64,000 nt of DNA from the NCBI GenBank assembly GCA_011082265.1, contig CP049781.1, positions 1,302,001 through 1,366,000 of the forward strand. Reading direction: 5' to 3'. The position numbers were made by a program, and so were the translations under genes. This DNA is from Candidatus Lachnocurva vaginae (GTDB lineage: Bacteria; Bacillota; Clostridia; Lachnospirales; Lachnospiraceae). Positions 9,548-18,399 of the stretch are shown here, one piece after another (position 1 is the first letter of the stretch; every line of letters begins with the position of its first letter). Below the pieces are notes generated by a model. That model searched no databases. It had not been told where the DNA came from and was given only the letters and a program-made list of their open reading frames with translations.

Positions 9548-10429
9548 GTGAAAATGAATATTGATGAATATCAAAAAGACTACGAAACAGAAGAAACACT
9601 CTCATTGCAAACTCCAGAAACATTAAACTCAACAAACACAACAGACTCAACAAACACAACAATTAAAGCACTTACAACTCGCGATTACATTATCAGATCA
9701 AGCATACGTGTGATAGCTATAGTCGCATCCATATACGGAATGGCTGCATCATGGCAAGGCTGGCTATCTCTTTCATACTTCACAAATCTTTCTAACCTCA
9801 TGATTTGTTTAGCTCTTGCAGGATCGTTCATTTGGGATACTTATAGCATATCTAATTGTAAAAATGAGATAACAAGTAAAAGAAACACCGAAATAAGCGA
9901 TGAAACTACAACTTGGAAAGATACTAAAACTAACGCTTGGTACATTTTCAAATTTATGATGACAATTTCAATAGCAGTAACATTTACTCTTTACTTATGT
10001 TTCTTAGCTCCAACCAATAAATTAGGTTTTATAGGAGCATATATGAGCAATGGTGCAAGTAGTCTTTGCGTACATTTCATTACTCCACTTCTAGCAATAT
10101 TAGACTTCGTACTTTTTGACTATTTATTCCGCTCAAAGCGTTCTCATGTACTTTTTTCAACTATTCCGCCACTCGCATACGTTGCTTTTAGTGTATTTTT
10201 AGGAAAAGTTGTAGGAGTAAGATGGGGCGAACACGCAATGATAGCTCCATATAACTTCTTGAATTATGGAGCTAAAGCAGGCTGGTTTGGATTCGCTCCA
10301 GACACCTTTAACTCCACAACTCTTGGCATAGGAGTCGCTTATTTATTGATAATTTTCACTTTGATTTTCATTTGCCTTGGTTTTGTTTTATTGGCTATTA
10401 AAAACGCTCGTGCTCGCAAGATGAAATAA
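9548..10429 (+). CDS. Pr6Pr family membrane protein
   Basis: About 293 residues starting at GTG 9548 or ATG 9554. An acidic, Thr/Asn-rich N-terminal tail of ~45 residues is followed by about six membrane segments (IRVIAIVASIYGMAASW near residue 55; FKFMMTISIAVTFTLYLCFLAP; SSLCVHFITPLLAILDFVLFD). VHFITPLLAILDF is characteristic of the Pr6Pr family, whose biochemical role is not known to me. It is a stand-alone gene. A repeat unit lies 40 bases downstream. Confidence 0.75.
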   Translation: MKMNIDEYQKDYETEETLSLQTPETLNSTNTTDSTNTTIKALTTRDYIIRSSIRVIAIVASIYGMAASWQGWLSLSYFTNLSNLMICLALAGSFIWDTYSISNCKNEITSKRNTEISDETTTWKDTKTNAWYIFKFMMTISIAVTFTLYLCFLAPTNKLGFIGAYMSNGASSLCVHFITPLLAILDFVLFDYLFRSKRSHVLFSTIPPLAYVAFSVFLGKVVGVRWGEHAMIAPYNFLNYGAKAGWFGFAPDTFNSTTLGIGVAYLLIIFTLIFICLGFVLLAIKNARARKMK

Positions 10430-10470
10430 TAAAACGTCATAACACGCGGATATAGTCGAATAGAGGTTCG

Positions 10471-10517
10471 GGGTGTGCTTTTTAACGTTAACGTCCTGTG
10501 CACTCGACCCTAAAGCG
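10471..10517. repeat. Palindromic intergenic repeat, copy A
   Basis: Contains TTTTTAACGTTAACGTCCTG and TGCACTCGACCCTAAAGCG, the same unit as copies at 12061 and 16758. Copies A and B are in direct orientation on either side of the ABC-F gene. Confidence 0.75.
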
Positions 10518-10544
10518 TACTACAAACTGGGATTTGAATTTTAC

Positions 10545-12023
10545 TTAAAATTGTATTATTTTATTAGCGATATCTTCTACAAATCGCTTATCGTGTTCCA
10601 CAAATATGAGTGTAGGCTTTGCTTCTTTTATAATTTCCTCAATCTGTATTCTTGATATTACATCTATATAATTCAGTAGTTCGTCCCAAACAAATATATG
10701 AGCTGGCTTTGAGAAACTTACAGCAATTAAAACTTTCTTTCTTTGTCCATCGCTATAGTTCTTCATATCCATTTCAAATAATTCTCTTGAAAAATCTAAT
10801 TTTCTTAGAATTGTTTTACACAATGTTTCATCAACATCTTGCTTGTGAATATATTCATTTAGGCTACCTGTTAAATTAGATGTGTCTTGAGGAATATACG
10901 AGATTTTTAAATTACCTGCTAATTTTATCTCACCTGTATACTCGTGATTTATACCTAATAAAATTTTAATCAAGGTTGATTTTCCACTACCATTTTGACC
11001 ATATATAGCCACTATATCGCCTTGCTTTATCTCAAAACTTACATTACTTAGGATCTGTCTTTCTCCATAGTATGCTGATAACTCGCTAACAGATATTAGG
11101 GGATTTTTGTGATGATGTAATGGATGCAGTAATAGGCTTTCCTTTGTTTCAATATCTTTTAGTAAACTCTGTTTTTCTTCTATTGCCTTGTTTTGTCTAT
11201 TCTCCAAATTCTTAGATTTTTTCATCATCTTGGCTGACTGATGACCTATATGTCCTTTGTCTGGTTTTACACCTGATACTTTCACACCATTTTTAGTATT
11301 TTCAATTTTATCAGACCAAATTTTACTTTGTCTTGCAGCTTCTTTTAAGCGTTTAATATCTTTTCTTAATTTCTCATTTTTACTGATTTCAAATTGGTCT
11401 TTCATCACTTTGTTTTCATACCATGATGTAAAATTTCCCGATTGGACATCAATAGAATTCCTGTTAATAGAAATAACATGATTGATACAACCATCTAAAA
11501 AATCTCTATCATGAGATATAAGCAAAAATCCTTTTTTACTTTTCAGATATTCACTTACAATTTTTCTTCCGTCCATATCTAAATGGTTTGTTGGTTCATC
11601 AATAAGTAAAAAGCCATCTTCTTTTGTAAACAAAATAGCTAAAAGTAGTTTTGTTTGTTCCCCTTTAGAAAGAGTTTTAAATTCCCTATAAACAAGGTTC
11701 TCATCTACATTTAGCAAATTAAGTTCTCTAAATAATTTCCATTCTTCCTCATCTGATATTAGTTCTTTATATAACTCAATTCCTAATTTTGAAGTATCGC
11801 TTATATTTGGTGGAAATTTAATAAATTCAACATCCTTGCTTATTTTGCCTTGATAAGTTTCTTGATTTAAAAGTAACTTAAATAGAGTTGATTTACCAAT
11901 TCCATTTCTTCCTATCAATCCTATTTTCCAGTTTGTATCAAAGGAAAACGATACATTTTCAAATATAGGTTTTACATATCCATAATATGAGAAAGTGAGG
12001 TTTTCAATTTTAATTGCTGACAT
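10545..12023 (-). CDS. Lsa-type ABC-F ribosomal protection protein
   Basis: 492 residues from ATG 12023, which has GGGAGG upstream; the longer frame to 12074 runs into the repeat and is not needed. Two ABC domains are present: Walker A GRNGIGKST (about residue 40) and GQNGSGKST (about residue 330), signatures LSKGEQ and YSDGQ, and Walker B LLIDEPTNHLD in the first, with a degenerate FVWDELLNYID in the second as in Lsa/CplR-like proteins. There are no membrane segments. ABC-F proteins of this branch displace lincosamides, streptogramin A and pleuromutilins from the ribosome. Direct repeats A and B flank the gene. Substrate is inferred from family only. Confidence 0.85.
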   Translation of the reverse strand: MSAIKIENLTFSYYGYVKPIFENVSFSFDTNWKIGLIGRNGIGKSTLFKLLLNQETYQGKISKDVEFIKFPPNISDTSKLGIELYKELISDEEEWKLFRELNLLNVDENLVYREFKTLSKGEQTKLLLAILFTKEDGFLLIDEPTNHLDMDGRKIVSEYLKSKKGFLLISHDRDFLDGCINHVISINRNSIDVQSGNFTSWYENKVMKDQFEISKNEKLRKDIKRLKEAARQSKIWSDKIENTKNGVKVSGVKPDKGHIGHQSAKMMKKSKNLENRQNKAIEEKQSLLKDIETKESLLLHPLHHHKNPLISVSELSAYYGERQILSNVSFEIKQGDIVAIYGQNGSGKSTLIKILLGINHEYTGEIKLAGNLKISYIPQDTSNLTGSLNEYIHKQDVDETLCKTILRKLDFSRELFEMDMKNYSDGQRKKVLIAVSFSKPAHIFVWDELLNYIDVISRIQIEEIIKEAKPTLIFVEHDKRFVEDIANKIIQF

Positions 12024-12060
12024 AAAACGCCTCCCTAAATTATCATTTACCGCCCGGGGG

Positions 12061-12205
12061 CAAAGTGTGTGCACCTTTTAACGTTAACATCCTGTTCACT
12101 CAACCCTAGAGCGTTGATATCTTCCCTCAAACAGCCACAACACACTCAAAAACCTTACCGAGCCAGCTTACAGCCGCCACTCACTAAGCCTTTTAACGAT
12201 AGACC
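12061..12205. repeat. Palindromic intergenic repeat, copy B
   Basis: About 145 bases shared with 16758-16905: GTGCACCTTTTAACGTTAAC, then ATCCTGTTCACTC, CCCTCAAACAGCC and a terminal TTTTAACGATAG half-hairpin. It lies just upstream of the ABC-F start. Confidence 0.8.
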
Positions 12206-12259
12206 CTGCAAACCCCTGCTACATAAAGGCAAATCTGCACCCACCTATTAAGCCCTAGA

Positions 12260-12283
12260 CATCAATACGACACTCTCGACGTG
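12260..12283 (-). other. rlmD/rumA 3'-end att remnant 2
   Basis: On the minus strand CACGTCGAGAGTGTCGTATTGATG encodes HVESVVLM and continues SRA-stop. About 45 bases on its left (CTGCTACATAAAGGCAAATC, then TGCACCCACCTA) recur at the 17760 remnant, so a longer rlmD 3' flank is conserved. Confidence 0.75.
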
Positions 12284-12344
12284 AAACAAGTGAACACTAA
12301 GTATGTCAAGTGAACCTGTCTGTATGTTGGAACATATCGACTAA

Positions 12345-12381
12345 ACTATTTAACGATAGCATAAGGTTATCGTTAAATAGT
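12345..12381. repeat. TTTAACGATA hairpin
   Basis: Perfect inverted arms ACTATTTAACGATA and TATCGTTAAATAGT separated by 9 bases. The core matches the hairpins at 19432-19466 and 20681-20713. It has no T-run, so it is not an obvious terminator. Confidence 0.75.
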
Positions 12382-12481
12382 ATCAGACTATAATGTCCCA
12401 TACATAGAATACTTTTTGAGACATGTTTTAATGAATCTGAGTCTGTTTGTGAAAATATATCTTAAGAACTATTCAAGTAAA

Positions 12482-14324
12482 TTATTTTATACTATTAAAT
12501 TCATCTTCTTGTTTACAGTACCTTTCTATTCTTCTATAATATGTGTCTTTGTTGAAATCTTGCCGTGTAATATACAATTTATATCTTCTCAAAATTTGCT
12601 CTTTTAAAAAAATTTTTTCTATTGCACAACATGGGCTAATTTCATAATTATTGTTATTTCTAAGAAAATCAATAAATGTATTTGCTTTTTTATTTCTAAA
12701 CAATTCTGGAGATAACATCCCTATTCGGAAATATTCCTTATTTTTATTATCAAAATAATGTACCACGGGATGATTGGCAGTTATAAAATTGTATAACTTT
12801 GTATCATTTAAAATATATATTCCCTCTCTTTCAACAAAAGAGTAAGAAATATTTGTTAATAAAATCGGGACTACATTTACATTATCTATATTGCAATTAA
12901 TAGCCTTAAGTCTTGAATTAATGCTTTTCTTTCCATTTTCATCCTTGGTAAAATATTTTAAATTGCGTTTAAATTTATCAATGTAATAATCTAACTCCTG
13001 AATATTACGACAATATCCTCTCACATTATCATGCTGAAATTGAGTTTTGCACTCAATGACAAACAGTGTATCATCTATATATAGTAAAATATCTAATTCA
13101 TAACTCTCGCCATTACTACTTGTTTTAACATTCTTAATTGCACTAAGATTGTATCTCAATAATAAATTATGTATGTTTTCTTCATATTTTGAACCCTTTT
13201 TCGATATTTCATTATTATTAGTAAAAAGAACCATTACACTTTTTAGTGGTTCAATCATTTTTATTAATGACGGAAGTAAAAGTATAAAATTGTTGTATTC
13301 AATTAAAAATGATGAGAATAAATCATTTTTGCTTTGACCAAATACCAGATGCTTAAAAATAACCTTTATTTCAGCTTCACTAAATTTATTTTGAAGTAAA
13401 TCATTTTTTAATTTTTCTATTTCTATTTTTAGTACGTTTTTCTCATTAATAGCTAATTTATAGAAATAAGTGTAGATTGAAAGCCATCTTTCCAGTTTTA
13501 TGTCTAGGTATTCTTCAGTTAAGTCTTCGCTATAAAAGAATTCTTTTAATTTTTCTCTAAAGGAATTCGAATATTTAATTATGTCATTTTCATTATCAAA
13601 ATCTTTCAAATTTTTAGCATTATTTAAATTATAGTACTCTAAAAATGAAAATATTCTATCCGTAATTATTCCATGATTTTCTCTAATATATAATTTATTA
13701 AATAATCCAGTATTTACTTCCACATCTCCGAACATCCAATTAACAATTATATCATTTACTAAATTGAGTAACTGAATTAAAACTATGATATCATTTACAA
13801 CTGTATCGTCAGCATTTTGATAATATGTCGACATGTCATTTATAAATCCATCTCTAAGCAATGTTCCAAATCCTAAAATGATATTTTCGCTAGAAACTAG
13901 ATATTGTTGTCGCTTAGACTCAGATGAAGTTTTACTTAATTCATCTAATTTTTTAGATAATTCGTCATTAAATCTTTCCACCCAGTTTAAATATGAACAA
14001 TTCATCTGTCTGAGTTTTAATATATCTTTTTTAATTTGATTTCTTTTTTTATTTAGTTTATCACCCTCGTAAGATAATCGTTTAAATTTCTTATAACTAT
14101 TATCTGAAAGGTTATCTTCAATCCAATTTTTTTATTATACGTTTAGTATCATCACTAAATAATGTTTCATTTCTATCTGTAACAAAAAAACCCGAGTATT
14201 TTAAAACTTTTAGTATTTCTTCCTCATTTTTATTTTTGTTAATATAATCTAAATAGTCTAAAGGATTATTCTTCATATTTCTTTCAATTGAATTTATTCT
14301 CACATCATTGTATTTCTTACTCAT
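12482..14324 (-). pseudogene. Putative PD-(D/E)XK nuclease-like protein, frameshifted
   Basis: The first frame (ATG 14324 with AGGGGAT upstream, MSKKYNDVRIN) ends at 14118. The second frame is open from just after a TAA near 14130 to 12482 and has no good start before 14005. The two join at an A7 run at about 14127-14133, giving one protein of about 610 residues. The C-terminal part, about 200-260 codons before the stop, has KGSKYEENIHNLLLRYN followed by YELDILLYIDDTLFVIECKTQ, a PD-(D/E)XK (NERD-like) nuclease pattern with D and ExK. The N-terminal half is helical and unrecognised. It could be a solitary defence or restriction nuclease. The frameshift may be decay, phase variation or a sequencing error. 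Confidence 0.55.
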
Positions 14325-14366
14325 GTGATATCCCCTATTATTTTGCCAACGTTTATCAATTTTCAT

Positions 14367-14605
14367 TTCTCAAGTATTTTCAAAGCATAATAATTGTTTT
14401 TCAATATATAAATTTTTGTATCTATTCATCTACTGCACCTGCCCGTTTTCATTTTTTCACCCAACCATACTACAATTTCTGTCTGGATAGATTCCCATTA
14501 AACAATAACAAGAAGAATATCGTGATTCAAAATCATCTGCTTTAACTCTCAGATTTCTTTGATTTCGAGATTTTTAAGTCTTTCACTTCTATACTTTACT
14601 TTTGG
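14367..14605. other. Intergenic region left of att remnant 3
   Basis: No credible gene. The minus frame leading from the att remnant (HVETVCLLPKVKYR) stays open for only about 15 more codons. Confidence 0.5.
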
Positions 14606-14629
14606 CAACAAACAAACCGTCTCGACATG
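14606..14629 (-). other. rlmD/rumA 3'-end att remnant 3
   Basis: The minus strand encodes HVETVCLLPK, closer to the clostridial HVETVxLLSK form seen at 25159-25182 than to the HVESVVLMSR form of the other remnants. More diverged than those. Confidence 0.6.
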
Positions 14630-14712
14630 AGCTTGTTAGGCTAATTTTGGAAATGGTCTAACCCTTTAGTTTTTCCTGTATTACTACGCTTATCACTGTT
14701 TCGCTTTTTCAA

Positions 14713-14997
14713 TTATTTCAATTCTCGCTTAGGCAATTTTCCAGTTCTCAAAGCGACAGTAACAAACCAAACCTCTTGCAAGCACTTCTCGCAAAGTTCA
14801 TAACCTTCATTGAAGTTCTCTCTTGACTTAAATGTGCTAGCAATGAATTCGCATGGTGAGGTGATCCTTTCAACTACACCGCACCGCTCGCACTCAGCAT
14901 ACACATTTCCATCATTAATTGGAATAAACATGCCATGGTCTTTCTCATTTCCCATGACACTAACATCTTCGAAATCATCAAATTTTACATAGAGCAT
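14713..14997 (-). CDS. Small zinc-ribbon-like hypothetical protein
   Basis: 94 residues starting MLYVKFDDFEDVSVMG. Two CxxC pairs (CERCG near residue 36 and CEKCL near residue 70) suggest one zinc-binding knuckle. It is soluble with no signal peptide. The start ATG at 14997 follows GGAGG with about 8 bases spacing. It lies next to the DUF4097-like gene at 15089 and probably travels with it. Family unknown. Confidence 0.6.
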   Translation of the reverse strand: MLYVKFDDFEDVSVMGNEKDHGMFIPINDGNVYAECERCGVVERITSPCEFIASTFKSRENFNEGYELCEKCLQEVWFVTVALRTGKLPKRELK

Positions 14998-15088
14998 ATA
15001 TAGCTTCCTCCTTTATTGGTATGTCTATATACGCTCTAATTCCAACTTATATCAAGTTTTATTGCTTCTTTTTTAATCTATACGCCTA

Positions 15089-15682
15089 CTACTTCGCAAT
15101 AGCTTTCCCATTAAGGCAGTGCACCATGTAATGCGCAAACCCATCGTTTTTACAATTTACCTTCTTCTTATCTGAAACCTCGGTGACACCATTCTCACAA
15201 TCTACTTCAAGGCTTGCATCCTTGGTGATTGTTCCTTCTAAAATACTCATGCCATTTAACGTATCAAGTGTACAAACATGAGTTACTTCTACGTTTGTTG
15301 CTGAAGCCGACCCATTACAACATTTAAGAAAGACATCATCCGCTTTCAAATTAACAACTTCTACCTTGCCATTGTTCACTTCTACATAAAGCTCACCAAT
15401 CTCAATGTCTGTGATGAGCACTTGATTAGAATCAGATTCAACCTCACAAACTTCCACATCATGTGGCAAACTCACAACAATTTCAGGCATACCCTGAGTA
15501 AACCACCTCAGCCAATTCGAAGCTGAAACTTTTTTAGTTTGAATAAGCCTTATAACATTTTGCACTTCCTCAACCCTCAATATATCTTGTTCACAGTTAA
15601 CAAAGCTCACGCCAAAGGTATCAGCACGTTTCACCGTTAAACGAACATCTTTCGTCTCTGCGATAAACTTCTTATTATCCAT
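15089..15682 (-). CDS. DUF4097-like beta-repeat protein
   Basis: 197 residues of alternating short beta-strand motifs (VVSLPHDVEVCEVESDS, GELYVEVNNGKVEVVNL, DDVFLKCCNGSASATNV), as in DUF4097/adhesin-like beta-solenoids. There is no signal peptide or membrane segment, so it appears cytoplasmic. Several Cys residues are scattered. ATG 15682 is preceded by GAGGTG. It lies 26 bases downstream of the broken recombinase gene and may be cargo of the same element. Function unknown. Confidence 0.6.
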   Translation of the reverse strand: MDNKKFIAETKDVRLTVKRADTFGVSFVNCEQDILRVEEVQNVIRLIQTKKVSASNWLRWFTQGMPEIVVSLPHDVEVCEVESDSNQVLITDIEIGELYVEVNNGKVEVVNLKADDVFLKCCNGSASATNVEVTHVCTLDTLNGMSILEGTITKDASLEVDCENGVTEVSDKKKVNCKNDGFAHYMVHCLNGKAIAK

Positions 15683-15708
15683 TTCTTAAGCACCTCCTCG
15701 TGCAAATA

Positions 15709-16665
15709 CTAATAATCAGGTTTCATTTTACCTTTTGAGCTATATTTCTTAGACTTGCGTTTGACCGTTCCATCCTCTCCAACTTCTAAATTACTCCGAG
15801 CCGCCATCTCAAGCTCAACCGCTTCAAACTTCTCTTTAGAAATAATTCCGGAATGATGATCGGTATTCAAATACTGACAATCCGAATTTCCCGGAACAGC
15901 AATCGCTACATCGCCTGTATATTTACGCTTAGTAAAAGTGCTCTCAACAGCTCGTTTACTCCAAATGTCTTTCCCTTTGAGAGACTTAACACCTTTACTT
16001 TTTAATCTTTCAATAATTCCACCAACGCTTAAACCTTCCAGATACCAATCAAAGATAGCTCTCACTACCTTCGCTTGCTCTTCATCAATAATAAGTATTC
16101 CATGCTTATCTTTTTTATAGCCATAACAAGCCCTACTATAAAGACCTGATATGCCATCTTCTGCTCTATGCCTTAATCCCCAAACAATATTCTCGCTACG
16201 CCAATCATTCTCTGCTTGACTACAAGCCTGAACCACGCTAAGTAAAAGCTCGTCATCAACCTTTTCCGTATCAATCTTATCAGTCTAAAAAATAATTCTT
16301 GTACCACAAGATCGAATCTTTCTAATAGCCTCTAATCCTTCTTTCGTATCACGACCAAAATGGATCACACTTTTAGTAAGAATAATATCAAGGTTGCCTT
16401 TCTCACACTCATCAATCATTCGGTTAAATTCAGATCTTAATGAACCAACCTTAGCGAAAGCAACATCTAAGAAAATATCAGCAACAAACCAAGTCATGTG
16501 AGCAGCAGCAAGACAAGCAAGACCAGACACTTGAACAGCAAGGCTATCCAGATGCTTTTTACGATTTGTGCTCACACGAGCATAAATGCCCACCGCATAA
16601 TCCTTAATTACACTCTGAGGATGGATGACTATCACATCTTTATTTAGCTCATCTATCTTATCCAT
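15709..16665 (-). pseudogene. Serine recombinase, amber-interrupted
   Basis: Both halves are in the same frame, separated by a single TAG at 16285-16287 where relatives have Glu (RIIF-stop-TDKIDT). The N-terminal resolvase domain has the catalytic serine in IYARVST. The later motif reads SVIHFGRDT, where active enzymes have Ser-x-x-Arg, so a catalytic Arg is also replaced by His. The recombinase domain follows (GLRHRAEDGISGLYSRACYGY), but the zinc ribbon and coiled coil are missing after KMKPDY. I chose ATG 16665 because AGGAG fits it better than 16671. This is the only near-complete recombinase in the left accretion zone. Confidence 0.8.
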
Positions 16666-16757
16666 AGCCATCTCTCCTTATTTTTAGACTAACGAAACTT
16701 AGATTCCTTCTCCATTATAATTAGCCTAAACCTTATTTTCCCACTTCACCAGCTGGG

Positions 16758-16905
16758 TGCAAAGTGAGTGCACCTTTTAACGTTAACATCCTGTGCACTC
16801 GACCCCAGAGCGTAGACATGTTCCCTCAAACAGCCAAAACACGCTCAAAAACCGCGAGAACTCAGCCTAAAGCCGCTGCACGCTAAACTTTTTAACGATA
16901 GGAAA
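16758..16905. repeat. Palindromic intergenic repeat, copy C
   Basis: The best-preserved copy: arms GAGTGCAC and GTGCACTC flank a central AACGTT. A degenerate TTTTAACGATAG hairpin follows. It lies between the broken recombinase and the toxin-antitoxin pair. Confidence 0.8.
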
Positions 16906-16925
16906 ATTATCGTAAAGGCATCATT

Positions 16926-17207
16926 TTATTTCTTAAACAATTCTGAATGTGTACCCAGCCTATATAACATCAAAACAAGAACTTCATTCTTAATTTCATA
17001 AACTAAAAGCCAATCTGGTTCAATATGACATTCTCTTGTTCCTATATATTTTCCAGACAGAGCGTGATCACAATATTTAGCTTCTAGCACACCACCGTCA
17101 GCTAAAACATCAATTACTTTTAAAAGACTATCCGTATTTTTATTTTGTTTCTTAGCTAATTTAAGGTCTTTTTTGAACTGGTTCGTGAATTTTACTTCAT
17201 ATTTCAT
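16926..17207 (-). CDS. YafQ/RelE-family toxin
   Basis: 93 residues, the usual length for type II YafQ/RelE toxins. KYEVKFTNQFKKDLKLAKKQ at the N-terminus, DHALSGKYIGTRECHIEPDW in the middle and LVLMLYRLGTHSELF at the end match YafQ ribosome-dependent mRNA interferases, including the catalytic-type HIEPDW and GTHSELF motifs. It overlaps the antitoxin gene by 4 bases (ATGA). Confidence 0.9.
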   Translation of the reverse strand: MKYEVKFTNQFKKDLKLAKKQNKNTDSLLKVIDVLADGGVLEAKYCDHALSGKYIGTRECHIEPDWLLVYEIKNEVLVLMLYRLGTHSELFKK

Positions 17208-17476
17208 AAATCAAGAGCCGCCTTAAGATCTTCCATATTTCGATAACCTTTTACACTAGGATCAGACGCAATCTGTCTACCTTCCTCAATAGCAGCAATC
17301 GTTGTATCATTCGGAACCTCTAATTTAAGAGAAAAAGGAATCCCATTCTCACGAATAGTTGTTCGCAAAAACATGTTAATCGCTGTCGTCATATTAAGCC
17401 CGAGTTCTGAAAAAATCTTATCAGCTTGTTCTTTAATTTCCTTATCTGTTCTTATATTTAAATTCGTAGTAGCCAT
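17204..17476 (-). CDS. DinJ/RelB-family antitoxin
   Basis: 90 residues. An N-terminal ribbon-helix-helix (TTNLNIRTDKEIKEQADKIF) is followed by LGLNMTTAINMFLRTTIREN, the standard DinJ form. The C-terminus (GRQIASDPSVKGYRNMEDLK) binds the toxin. ATG 17476 has GGGAGG upstream. With the next gene it forms a complete type II module and probably autorepresses its promoter. Confidence 0.9.
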   Translation of the reverse strand: MATTNLNIRTDKEIKEQADKIFSELGLNMTTAINMFLRTTIRENGIPFSLKLEVPNDTTIAAIEEGRQIASDPSVKGYRNMEDLKAALDL

Positions 17477-17759
17477 ATACGATACCTCCCTTTTCTTTTA
17501 TCATACTCAAATATTAGTTTATATTCAACACGTTGTCATTACAATACATGCAATTTAGGTCAACTAAAGCCATTAATAATCTTTAATTCATATGATTGAA
17601 TAAATTGCCGATTAATTTAGTATTATGGTATAAAATTGATTGTTTCAAAAAAGAGAGTTATAAATAAAAACTCACTCATCGCTATCAGCACTTTTACGAT
17701 AGCCATCGCTAATCCCCTGCTACACAAGGGCAAATTTGCACCCACCTAATCAGCCCTTG
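17477..17759. other. Intergenic region with module-end sequences
   Basis: No gene. It holds the divergent promoter region of the antitoxin genes, a degenerate TTTTACGATAG arm near 17692 and a conserved rlmD 3' flank (CTGCTACACAAGGGCAAATT) next to the att remnant. Confidence 0.5.
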
Positions 17760-17783
17760 AATCAATACGATACACTCAACGTG
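17760..17783 (-). other. rlmD/rumA 3'-end att remnant 4
   Basis: The minus strand encodes HVECIVLI. One base is missing relative to the 19346 copy, so the SRAD end is out of frame. Confidence 0.7.
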
Positions 17784-17875
17784 GATTATCTCACTGAAAT
17801 AAATATATTGCTTTCGCTAGATTGCAATTGCTTGCCATCATTTGTAAAATACAGACAGAAAGGAGTGTGAATATC

Positions 17876-18178
17876 ATGGCAAATACCAATGTTGTATATG
17901 CACGAATCGACACCACACTTAAAGAAAATGCTGAAAACATTTTGAACCAGCTTGGCATAACACCGTCTTCTGCAATTCAAATGCTTTATAGTCAAATCGT
18001 TTTACAAAAAGGCATGTTTGAACTTCGCCTGCCAGTAAATAAACCTATTGCTTTAGGCAGTATCACTCGTGATGAGTTGGATAAGGAATTGCAGAAAGGC
18101 TTAGACTCTCTAAGATCTGGCAAATCTTATAGTGCAGATGAAGTAGATCAGTTCTTTGCAAAGGAATATGGTACATGA
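17876..18178 (+). CDS. RelB/DinJ-family antitoxin, orphan
   Basis: 100 residues from ATG 17876 with AAAGGAG upstream. The RHH part is NVVYARIDTTLKENAENILN, followed by LGITPSSAIQMLYSQIVLQK as in RelB/DinJ. The stop overlaps the ATG of a toxin gene reduced to about 24 codons (18175-18247), so the antitoxin is left without its partner. Confidence 0.85.
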   Translation: MANTNVVYARIDTTLKENAENILNQLGITPSSAIQMLYSQIVLQKGMFELRLPVNKPIALGSITRDELDKELQKGLDSLRSGKSYSADEVDQFFAKEYGT

Positions 18179-18247
18179 GTACAACTTTATAACATCATCT
18201 ATTCTCCGCAAGCGTTCCTTGATCTCAGCGAATTATCAGGAGACTAG
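18175..18247 (+). pseudogene. ParE/RelE toxin, 5' fragment
   Basis: After ATGAGTACAACT a one-base shift gives YNIIYSPQAFLDLSELSGD and a stop; YxIIYSPQAxxDL is the start of ParE-type toxins. It overlaps the antitoxin stop as ATGA. Confidence 0.65.
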
Positions 18248-18399
18248 CTAGATGAAAAAAATATGCATTTTTATATGTGTACAAAAATCTAATTTCATTT
18301 CTTATGATCAACTGTCATGCAAAAACACTAAAAGCATGTACAAAACGCGGAAAATAAAAGTCAGGAGAATGCGAAAATCAAAACTGAAAAACACATTCT

